Assembly: GCF_002304225.1 (NCBI RefSeq)
Contig: NZ_NSLB01000003.1
Location: forward strand, 186,001-250,000
Reading direction: 5' to 3'
Length of the DNA stretch: 64,000 nucleotides
Source of the DNA: Pseudomonas sp. HAR-UPW-AIA-41
Lineage (GTDB): Bacteria > Pseudomonadota > Gammaproteobacteria > Pseudomonadales > Pseudomonadaceae
Of this stretch, positions 8,657 to 18,200 are shown in pieces. Positions within the stretch are counted from its first letter, which is position 1. Each line of letters starts with the position of its first letter. Both the position numbers and the translations under genes were made by a program. Below the pieces are notes generated by a model that worked only from the letters and a program-made list of their open reading frames with translations, ran no database searches and had not been told where the DNA came from.

Positions 8657-9193
8657 ATGTCGGACGCTCAGACTCCCTTCCAGCTTCTCTGTGATATCGA
8701 CCAGCGCTGTCGCGCTCTGGCTGCCGGCTTGCCGTCGCAGCAGGAGACCGTGCAGACCTGGAGTGGTATCGGCTTCCGCATGGGCGGGCGGCTGTTTGTC
8801 GCGCCGATGGGGGAAGTGACCGAAGTCCTGCATGAGCCGCGTTACACCTTGCTGCCCGGCGTGAAGAGTTGGGTCAAGGGCGTGGCCAATGTGCGGGGTC
8901 GCCTGTTGCCGATCATGGATCTGTGCGGCTTTTTCGGTGGTGAGCTTTCACCACTGCGCAAGCAGCGTCGTGTTCTGGTCGTCGAGCATCAGGACGTGTT
9001 CTCGGGTCTGGTCGTCGACGAAGTGTTCGGTATGCAGCACTTCAATGTGGACTCGTTCACCGAGCAGTTGCCGCCGCTGGAAGCGAACATCCTGCCGTTC
9101 GTGCAGGGGCAGTTTCAGCGTGAGCAGCCCTGGCTGGTGTTCAGTCCGCATGCGCTGGCCAGGCACCAGGGTTTTCTCGATATTGCGGTATAG
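8657..9193 (+). CDS. pilI: CheW-like adaptor PilI
   Basis: A 178-residue CheW-domain protein (domain about residues 30-175) with GVANVRGRLLPIMDLCGFFGG, the typical CheW strand-turn. It links the receptor PilJ to the kinase ChpA. It lies 43 bases after pilH and is followed by a small hairpin before pilJ. Confidence 0.93.
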   Translation: MSDAQTPFQLLCDIDQRCRALAAGLPSQQETVQTWSGIGFRMGGRLFVAPMGEVTEVLHEPRYTLLPGVKSWVKGVANVRGRLLPIMDLCGFFGGELSPLRKQRRVLVVEHQDVFSGLVVDEVFGMQHFNVDSFTEQLPPLEANILPFVQGQFQREQPWLVFSPHALARHQGFLDIAV

Positions 9194-9217
9194 CCCGGCT
9201 GATTCAGTCGGGCTTTT
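9192..9217 (+). terminator. Weak intercistronic hairpin between pilI and pilJ
   Basis: AGCCCG and CGGGCT form a six-pair stem with an 11-base loop followed by TTTT. It overlaps the pilI stop codon. It may cause partial termination inside the operon or stabilise the 3' end of a pilGHI transcript. Confidence 0.45.
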
Positions 9218-9318
9218 GGCGTCTGTAGGACGCAAGATTTTACAGGTTGGGCCGGGTTTTCCGGCTCGTTGGCGTTACGTGGAACCCCAAAGTGGTAGGT
9301 CCAGGCGAGGGCCAGATA

Positions 9319-11367
9319 ATGAAAAAACTCGATGCAGGCAATCTCCTCAGTGGTGTGCGCAGTAACACGCTGATTGCCGGACTCTTCGCAGTCCTGGTGA
9401 TCTCCATCGTGCTGCTGTTTGCCAACTTCTTCTATCTCGGCACTCAGGCAGAGTACGACAAGCAGTACATCAGCCATGCCGGTGAGCTGCGCGTGCTGTC
9501 GCAGAACATCGCGAAGAACGCCACCGAAGCGGCGGCTGGTAAAGCCGAGGCCTTTGCCCTGTTGAAGCAGGCGCGTAATGACTTCGAGAAGCGCTGGAAT
9601 ATTCTCTCCAAGGGTGACGACGCCACTGGTCTGCCTGCTGCTCCCGAGGCGGTGAAGGCCGAGATGGATGCCGTGCAGAAGGACTGGGATGGCCTGCGTC
9701 AGAACGCCGACGCCATTCTGGCCAGTGAGCAGACTGTACTGTCGCTGCACCAGGTAGCTGCCACCCTCGCCGAAACCATTCCGCAGCTGCAGGTCGAGTA
9801 CGAGGAAGTCGTTGACATCCTGCTGGAAAACGAAGCGCCCGCCGATCAGGTTTCGGTAGCCCAGCGCCAGTCGCTGCTGGCGGAGCGTATCCTCGGTTCG
9901 GTGAACAAAGTGCTCGCGGGTGACCAGGACTCTGTTCAGGCCGCCGACAGTTTTGGTCGTGACGCCAGTCTGTTCGGTCGCGTACTGGTTGGCATGGTCG
10001 AGGGCAATGCTGCCATGTCGATTTCCAAGGTGACCAACGAGGAAGCCCTGGAGCGTTTGGCCGAGATTTCCGAACTGTTCGAGTTTGTATCCGGTTCGGT
10101 AGACGAAATTCTGGAAACCTCGCCCGAACTGTTCCAGGTTCGTGAGTCTGCCAATACCATCTTCACCGAGTCGCAAACCCAGCTGGATAAAGCGTCCTCT
10201 CTGGCAGTTGGCTTCGAAAACCTTGCCAGTGGTCGTTACTTCAACACCATCGCCGGTTATGTGCTGGGTGCCCTGGCGCTGGCCTCGATCATCCTGATCG
10301 GTCTGGTCATGGTACAGACCACCCGTACCCGTCTGGCTGAGCGTGAAGAGAAATCTGAACGTGACCAGGCCGCGATTCTGCGTCTGCTCGACGAAATTGC
10401 CGACCTCGCCGACGGTGACTTGACCGTACAAGCGACCGTAACCGAGGACTTCACTGGTGCGATCGCTGACTCCATCAACTACTCGATCGACCAGCTGCGT
10501 GATCTGGTAGCCACGATTAACCAGACCGCCGTGCAGGTAGCGGCCGCGGCCCAGGAAACCCAGGCCACGGCGATGCACCTGGCCGAGGCATCCGAGCACC
10601 AGGCGCAGGAAATTGCCGGTGCTTCCGCGGCGATCAACGAAATGGCCGTGTCGATTGACCAGGTATCGGCGAACGCCTCCGAGTCCACCGCGGTAGCGGA
10701 ACGTTCGGTAGCCATTGCCAACAAGGGTAACGAGGTGGTGCATAACACCATCACCGGCATGGATAACATCCGTGAGCAGATCCAGGACACCTCCAAGCGG
10801 ATCAAGCGACTGGGTGAATCGTCCCAGGAGATCGGTGACATCGTTAGCCTGATTAACGACATTGCTGACCAGACCAACATTCTGGCTCTTAACGCGGCGA
10901 TCCAGGCCTCCATGGCGGGTGACGCCGGCCGGGGCTTCGCCGTGGTAGCGGACGAAGTACAGCGCCTCGCGGAACGTTCCTCCGCTGCAACCAAGCAGAT
11001 CGAGGCTCTGGTTAAGACGATTCAGACCGACACCAACGAAGCGGTTATCTCGATGGAGCAGACCACCTCCGAAGTGGTCCGTGGTGCCCGTCTGGCCCAG
11101 GACGCGGGTGTGGCCCTGGAAGAGATTGAAAAGGTATCCAAGACCCTCGCGGCCTTGATTCAGAACATCTCCAATGCCGCCCGCCAACAGGCATCGTCGG
11201 CTGGTCACATCTCCAACACCATGAACGTGATCCAGGAGATCACCTCGCAGACCTCGGCCGGTACCACCGCCACCGCACGAAGCATTGGTAACCTGGCCAA
11301 GATGGCCAGTGAGATGCGTAAGTCGGTATCGGGCTTCAACCTGCCTGACGCACCGGAACAGGCCTGA
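9319..11367 (+). CDS. pilJ: Type IV pilus methyl-accepting chemoreceptor PilJ
   Basis: A 682-residue receptor, the same length as P. aeruginosa PilJ. The first membrane helix is near residues 18-39, then a periplasmic region with two helical PilJ-type modules, a second membrane helix near 313-333, a HAMP linker and a cytoplasmic signalling domain. The hairpin tip reads [20 protein letters not shown], the PilJ variant of the canonical MCP tip. The ATG at 9319 opens [10 protein letters not shown] as in the family; upstream in-frame codons read through non-coding DNA. PilJ is the sole receptor known for the Pil-Chp system and senses surface contact, reportedly through PilA. Confidence 0.95.
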   Translation: MKKLDAGNLLSGVRSNTLIAGLFAVLVISIVLLFANFFYLGTQAEYDKQYISHAGELRVLSQNIAKNATEAAAGKAEAFALLKQARNDFEKRWNILSKGDDATGLPAAPEAVKAEMDAVQKDWDGLRQNADAILASEQTVLSLHQVAATLAETIPQLQVEYEEVVDILLENEAPADQVSVAQRQSLLAERILGSVNKVLAGDQDSVQAADSFGRDASLFGRVLVGMVEGNAAMSISKVTNEEALERLAEISELFEFVSGSVDEILETSPELFQVRESANTIFTESQTQLDKASSLAVGFENLASGRYFNTIAGYVLGALALASIILIGLVMVQTTRTRLAEREEKSERDQAAILRLLDEIADLADGDLTVQATVTEDFTGAIADSINYSIDQLRDLVATINQTAVQVAAAAQETQATAMHLAEASEHQAQEIAGASAAINEMAVSIDQVSANASESTAVAERSVAIANKGNEVVHNTITGMDNIREQIQDTSKRIKRLGESSQEIGDIVSLINDIADQTNILALNAAIQASMAGDAGRGFAVVADEVQRLAERSSAATKQIEALVKTIQTDTNEAVISMEQTTSEVVRGARLAQDAGVALEEIEKVSKTLAALIQNISNAARQQASSAGHISNTMNVIQEITSQTSAGTTATARSIGNLAKMASEMRKSVSGFNLPDAPEQA

Positions 11368-11411
11368 TCTGCGGAGGCGCGGCGGCCTGAGCAGGCCGCC
11401 GTCAAGCGACC

Positions 11412-12296
11412 ATGAGCGAGGGCCAAGGCATGCAGCCAAGCGCCATCTGGGCCTTGCAACCCGTGGCCGAAATGACGCCTGCACAATTCCAGGACTGGCA
11501 GACGCTGCTGGAGCAGCGTACCGGTCTGGTCATCAGTGAGCAGCGTCGTGCCTTTTTGCAGACCAACCTGACCGCGCGTATGCGCGAGCTCGGCTTGAGT
11601 GACTACAGCCTGTATTACCAGCAGGTGCTGGAGGGGCCGCGTGGCGCTGTCGAGTGGTCGACCCTGCTGGATCGCCTGACTGTTCAGGAAACCCGTTTCT
11701 TTCGTCATCCACCGTCTTTCGATGTGCTCAGGGAATACCTTGAGGGCCGCCTCGAACGTGAAGGAGTGCCGCGACCCTGGACGCTGTGGAGCGTAGGCTG
11801 TTCCAGCGGTGAAGAGCCCTACTCCATGGCCATCTGCGCCGCCGAGGTGTTGAAGGACAGTGAGTGGGCGGGCCAGTTCGGCGTGACCGGGACCGATATC
11901 AGTCTCAACGCCCTGAGCAAGGCGCGTGAGGCCGCTTATGCGGCGCGACGACTTGAGCAGCTGGATGCGGAGTTGTGCGAACGCTATTTCGCAGTGCGGG
12001 AGGATGGCCGCTTTCAGGTTGTCCCGGCGCTGACTGAGCGAGTCTGTTGTGCTCGCCTGAATGTACTGGACGTGGCCAAGGCGCCTATGTCCGATATGGA
12101 CGTGATTTTTTGCCAGAACCTGTTGATCTATTTCCGCCGCTGGCGGCGCCGTGAACTGCTCAACCGTCTGGTTGAGCGTCTGGTTCCCGGAGGCCTGCTG
12201 GTGATCGGTGTGGGGGAGGTGGCCGAGTGGCAGCACCCCGAACTGGAAGCGGTAGCAGATGAACGCGTGCTGGCATTTACCCGGAAGATTTTATGA
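11412..12296 (+). CDS. pilK: CheR-type methyltransferase PilK
   Basis: A 294-residue protein with an N-terminal CheR all-alpha domain and a SAM-binding catalytic domain: VQETRFFRHPPSFDVL, then WSVGCSSGEEPYSMAI (SAM loop), VTGTDIS and the NLLIYF strand. It would methylate PilJ glutamates. Its stop overlaps the chpA start by four bases (ATGA), indicating coupled translation. A second ATG at 11430 (MQPSAIW) is also possible. Confidence 0.93.
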   Translation: MSEGQGMQPSAIWALQPVAEMTPAQFQDWQTLLEQRTGLVISEQRRAFLQTNLTARMRELGLSDYSLYYQQVLEGPRGAVEWSTLLDRLTVQETRFFRHPPSFDVLREYLEGRLEREGVPRPWTLWSVGCSSGEEPYSMAICAAEVLKDSEWAGQFGVTGTDISLNALSKAREAAYAARRLEQLDAELCERYFAVREDGRFQVVPALTERVCCARLNVLDVAKAPMSDMDVIFCQNLLIYFRRWRRRELLNRLVERLVPGGLLVIGVGEVAEWQHPELEAVADERVLAFTRKIL

Positions 12297-15200
12297 GCAG
12301 CGGAGTCGGTATGGGTGATCGGCACGACTATGTCGCCCTGGAGTGGGTCAAAGGTGAAATCGCCGAGACACTGAAACAGGCGCGCCAGGCCCTGGAAGCG
12401 TTTGTCGAGAATCCGCAGGATTCAACGCGGCTGCGTTTCTGCCAGACCTATGTGCATCAGGTGCTCGGCACCCTGCAGATGGTCGAGTTCTATGGGGCTG
12501 CGCTGCTTGCCGAGGAGATGGAGCACCTGACCCAGGCTCTGGTCGAAGGCCGTGCCAGCAACCAGCGCGAGGCGCTGGAAGTGCTGATGCAGGCCATCCT
12601 GCAGCTGCCGATCTATCTGGACCGCATCCAGACCGCCCGCCGTGACCTGCCGCTGGTGCTGTTGCCGCTGCTCAACGACCTGCGTGCTGCCCGTGGCGAC
12701 AGCCTGCTCTCCGAAACCAGCCTGTTCTCTCCGGACATGTCCTCCCGCCAGGAAGCCCTGACACTGGACGCCCTGGCCCAGTTGCGCACCGCTGAACTAC
12801 CCGTACTGCTGCGCAAGCTGCGGCAGATGCTGCAGATGGCGCTGGTCGGGGTCATCCGCAATCAGGATCTGGCTACCAATCTGGGTTACATGGCGCGTGT
12901 GTTCGCCCGCCTGGAAAGTCTGTGCCGCGAAGCCCCGCTGGGGCCGCTGTGGCAGATCGCTTCGGGCATCGTCGAAGGCCTGGCCAATGGCAGTGTGCAG
13001 AACGGCACCTCGGTGCGCACCCTGCTGCGTCAGGTTGACCATGAGCTCAAGCGTCTGGTCGAGCAGGGTGCCGAGGGCTTCAATCAGCGTGCTCCGGACG
13101 AGCTGAGCAAGAACCTGCTGTTTTATGTGGCCAAGGCGGAGAGCGAATCGCCTCGCATTCGTGCCCTGAAAGAACAGTATCGCCTCGATGAGGCCTTGCC
13201 GGCTTCGTCTGTGGTCGACGAGGAGCGCGCCCGCATGGCCGGTCCCGACCGCGATGCGATGCGTTCGGTGGTTACCGCCCTTTGCGAAGAGCTGGTGCGG
13301 GTAAAGGACAGTCTCGATCTGTTCGTACGCAGCGACCGCAGCGGCGTGGCAGAACTGGAAGGCATGCTGGCGCCGCTCAAGCAGATCGCCGATACCCTGG
13401 CCGTGCTGGGCTTTGGTCAGCCGCGCAAGGTCATTCTGGATCAGTTGGACGTCCTGCACGGACTGGCTCAGGGGCAGCGCGAGCCCAATGATGCGGTACT
13501 GATGGATGTGGCGGGTGCGCTGCTGTACGTGGAAGCGACACTGGCCGGCATGGTCGGACCCGCCGATGACGGTTCGAACGACGAGCAGCATCTGCCGACT
13601 ACCGATGTGGCGCAGATCCATCAGCTGGTGATCAAAGAAGCGCGCACCGGCCTGGAACAGGCCAAGGACGCGATCATCGAGTTTATTGCCTCGCAGTGGA
13701 ACCATGAGCATCTGGCCCGTGTGCCGGAGCTGCTGACCCAGGTTCGTGGTGGTCTGGCGATGATTCCGCTGGCGCGTGCAGCCGCGCTGCTGGATGCCTG
13801 CAATCGTTACATCCAGGAGCAACTGCTGGTGCGCAAGGCGGTGCCGAACTGGCAGAGCCTGGATACCCTGGCAGACGCCATCACCAGCGTGGAGTATTAC
13901 CTCGAGCGCCTGGCCGAGGACAACGCCAGTCAGGGCGACCTGATTCTCGATGTGGCCGAGGAAAGCCTGGAAACCCTCGGCTACTCACTCAAGCCGCAGC
14001 GCTCGATCCTTGATGAGCCTGAGCCCGAGGAAGCGCCGGCGCCACTGGTCGATCCGCTGGATGAGCTGGAGATGATCGGCAGCGAAGACGTCGCGTCCGA
14101 GCCTGACGCGGCTGCTGATGCGGAAGAGGAAATCGATTTCACTCTGCCGCTGGCCGAATCTGAGGAAATGGCTGCCCCCACAGAGACTCAGCCCTGGCTG
14201 GACGAGGCTCCGCTGCAGAGCGAAGCGTCCGGCAGCGAGCCGCTGACGTTCGAATTGCTTGATGAGCTGCCGGCATTAGAGCTGACAGAGGACGTTGCGG
14301 CAGAAGGCGAGTCGCAGCCGGCTATCGAGGTTGCAGAGGACCTCAGTCTCGGCGACCTGTCACTGGACAGCCTTGAGCTGGAAGCCAGTGGCGTCACGGA
14401 ACCTACCGATGCCTGGGCACCGGTTGAGGGCGAGTTGCCAGCCGATGAGCTGCTCAGCCTGGATAGCCTGGAGCAAGCCGTTGATGCCGCGCCGCTGAGC
14501 TGGAGCGAAAGCGAGATTGCCGAGCTGGAGCTGCCCGAAGTCGAGCTGCCGGAGCCCATCGCGGTAGCTGAACCTGCTGCTCCGCAGGAAAAACCGCTGA
14601 GCATGGCCGATGTGATGGCCGCGCCGGTGCAGGCGATCAATCCGCCGGCCCGGGACGTCCCGCCGAGCTTGCTGCCGCCGCCGGCCGATGAAGAGCCGAT
14701 TGACGATGAGCTGCAGGAAGTGTTCATCGAGGAAGCGGCCGAGGTCCTCGAAACCATTAATGAGTACCTGCCGCAGTGGCGTGCGAATACCGACGACAAG
14801 GAGGCCCTGACCGAAGTCCGGCGTGCCTTCCACACCCTCAAGGGCAGTGGTCGCATGGTTCGCGCTCTGGTCATCGGCGAACTGGCCTGGTCGATCGAAA
14901 ACATGCTTAACCGCGTGCTCGATCGCAGTATCCAGCCGGGTGATGCCGTGCAGCAGGTGGTGGCCGATGTGGTCGCCCTGATGCCGGCGCTGGTCGACGA
15001 GTATGCCGCCAAGCAGCAGCGTCAACGTGACGATGTCGACCACTTGGCGGCCACTGCCCATGCGCTGGCCAAGGGTGAGGCGGTCCCGGCTTTTGCTGCG
15101 GCGCAATCCGACGATGCAGGCCTGGAGACCGCTGAAGAGGCGGCAGAAGAGGCCGTTGCAGTGCTTTCCGGTCAGAGCCCGCTTGAGGCCGCAGAACCTG

Positions 15201-18200
15201 ATATTGAGGTTGCTGCAGCCGCAGAGGAGCTGCTCGATCCGCAGCTGCTGGAGATTTTCAGTGGTGAGGCCGAGTTCCATCTCGACAATCTGGACGCCTT
15301 CCTGGCCCAGTGTGACCGCGAACTGCCGCAGCCGGTCACCGATGAGCTGCAGCGCTCGCTGCATACACTCAAGGGCAGCGCGCACATGGCCGGCATCCTG
15401 CCGATTGCGGAGATTGCCACGCCGCTGGAAAAACTGGTTAAGGAGTTCAAGGCCAACCTGCTGCAGGTTGACCTCGCGGAAGCCGAGTTGCTGCGCGATG
15501 CCGGCAAGCTGCTGCGCAAAGGCCTGAATGAATTGAGCAGCCAGGGGTTGGCGCCTATCGAAGGCACTGCCGAGCTGCTCGCACGTATTCAGCAACTGCA
15601 TCATGAGCGCCTCGATGCGGCCGAGCAGTCGCGTCAGGTCGCTGCCGGTGTGGTGCGTGACCCGCAACTGATTTCGATCTTCCTGGCCGAGGGCATGGAT
15701 ATTCTCCTCGATGCCGAAGACCTGCTGCGCCAGTGGCGCGCGCATCCGGCCGAGCGCCAGGAGCTGGGTGCCCTGCTGGAAGAGCTGACCACCCTCGGCC
15801 GTGGCGCCGAGATGGCCGAGTTGCCACAGATTGAAGCGCTCAGTGGGCTGTTGCTGGACATCTACGGCAAGGTGGAAGACGGCCGTCTGGCGGTCAGCGA
15901 AACCTTCTTCAGCGAGGCCGAGCAGGCCCACGAAGCACTGATCAGCATGATGGATCAGGTGGCGGCCGGCCTTGAGGTGACCGCTCAGCCTGAGCGTGAA
16001 GCCGCCCTGCGCGCCTTGCTGGCCAGTGCGCTGTCGGACGAGCAACTGGCGCTGTTGAGTCCCGAGCAGAATCTCCTGATTGAGGAGCTGGTCGACGTCG
16101 CAGCACCTGAATTGCCGGAGCCTGTTGCCGAGCTGGTACAGCCCGAGCCTGAAATCGAGCCGGTGGTAGACGTCTCTGAACCGCAGGTGGCCGAACCTCA
16201 GGCGGCGCCGGTGATCAGCGAGATGGGCGCTCTGGATCAGGAGATGGTCGAAATCTTCCTGGAGGAAGCCTTCGATATTCTCGACAGCGCGGCTCAGGCA
16301 CTGGATCGCTGGTTGCAGCAGCCGGACAACGCCAGCCCGCTGGCAGCCCTGCAGCGTGACCTGCACACCCTCAAGGGTGGTGCGCGCATGGCAGAGATTC
16401 GACCGATTGGTGATCTGGCCCATGAGCTGGAGTCGCTCTACGAAGGTCTGGTGGATCGTCGTTATCAATTCTCCCCGGCGCTCGCCGGCCTGCTGCAGCA
16501 GAGTCATGACTGCCTGGCCCAGCAGCTGGATCAACTGCAGGCCGGTCGCGGTCTGCGTGATCCGCAGGAGCTGATCGGCACCATTCTGGCGTTCCGCAAG
16601 TCCGGCGGTGCTTCGCCGCTGCCTGACGCGCAGGCAGAGCAGGCTACACCTGCGCCTGAGGTAAGAGAGGAAGCGGTTGAGCCAGTGCTGGCCGATGTCG
16701 AGGTGGCCACCGAGCCGGAAACGGAGATCGAACTGGGCGCCGCGGATGATCAGCCCTTGCTGGCCGAGGCCGAAGAGTGGCCTGTGCTCGAACTGGTTGA
16801 AGAGCCGCAGGCGCCGGAAAGTGACGCGGTTGCTGAGGTGGCCGAGCTGCAGGCGGCAGACGAGGATTCCTCGCTGCTGGTTGAGGCTGAAGAGTGGCCG
16901 GTGCTCGAAGCCGAGCATGAGCCCGTCGCCGAGGCAGCTCTGCCGCTGGTTGAGCTTGAGGAGACTCTGCCTGCCGACGAAGAGCCGTTGAGCGTCGCCG
17001 AGGTGGTTGCCGAACCGGTTGTTGAGGTGGCGCCCGTCAGTCATACGCAGACGCCGGTGGTGCTGGATGAGCGTGATCAGGAACTGGTCGAGATTTTCCT
17101 GGAAGAGGGCTTCGACATCCTTGAGAGCGCCGGCGCCGCCCTGCAGCGCTGGATGGAAAATGTCGACAACACTCTTGAGGTCGAGTCCCTGCAGCGCGAT
17201 CTGCATACCCTCAAGGGTGGTGCGCGCATGGCCGAGATCCGCGAAATCGGCGATCTCGCCCATGAGCTGGAATTCCTCTACGAGGGTCTTTGCGGCGGTC
17301 GTCTGCGCGCAAGCCCCGAGCTGTTCACCCTGCTCCAGGCCTGTCAGGACCGTCTGGCTGAGATGCTGGAGGCCGTGCGTGATCAGCAGGCGATTCCTGA
17401 CGGTCAGGCGCTGATCGACACCATCAAGCGCTTCCGGGCCAATCCGGATGAACAGCTCAGCGTGCCGACCAGTGTTCATCTGGAGCCGCTGGCGCCAGTG
17501 GCTGCGGTGGATGACGAAGCCGACGCCGATATCCTCGATATCTTCCTGGAGGAAGCGGATGACCTGCTGGAGGCCCTGGAACAGGCGAGTAACCAGCTTC
17601 AGGACAATCCTGCCGATGAAGCGCCGGTCGCCGAACTGTTGCGTGTGCTGCACACCCTCAAAGGCGGTGCCCGCCTGGCCGGACAAAAACAACTGGGTGA
17701 TCTGGCCCATGATCTGGAGCAGCACCTGACCGAGGCGCAGCGTCAGGGTCAGCCATGGCCGGAAAGCCTGCATGCTGATGTGCAGTCCGGACTGGAAGGT
17801 TTGCAGGCCGGTGTAGAACAGCTGCGCGAGCGGGTCAATCAGAGCCTGCAGGCGCCGGCGCCGCGCGCTGACGTGTCTGTGGGTGCTCCGGCTGTGGACT
17901 ATCTACCGGCGAACCCTAAGCTCGACAGCCCGATCATTGCGGCGGCCAGCTCGGCGCAGATGCTGCCGTCGGCGGCCAAGGTTCTGCCCTTCGTGCAGCG
18001 TGCTCAGGAGGCGGCGCTGGAGGCAGCGTCCCGCCGTGCTCCGCAGGAAATGGTCAAGGTTCCGGCGGAACTGCTCGAGGGGCTGGTCAACCTCGCGGGT
18101 GAGACTTCGATCTTCCGTGGCCGGGTCGAGCAGCAGGTCAGTGACGTCGGTTACACCCTGAGCGAGATGGAAGCGACCATCGAGCGGGTACGTGATCAGC

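Noticed and set aside
9115..11484. Open frame of 789 codons on the minus strand opposite pilJ
   Set aside because: It is a shadow of the strong codon bias of pilJ, with no start signal, low-complexity composition and no known protein pattern.
14360..17773. Open frame of 1137 codons on the minus strand inside chpA
   Set aside because: It lies opposite the acidic linkers and Hpt repeats of chpA, and its Gln/Leu/Arg-rich repeats mirror those on the coding strand. No ribosome binding site.
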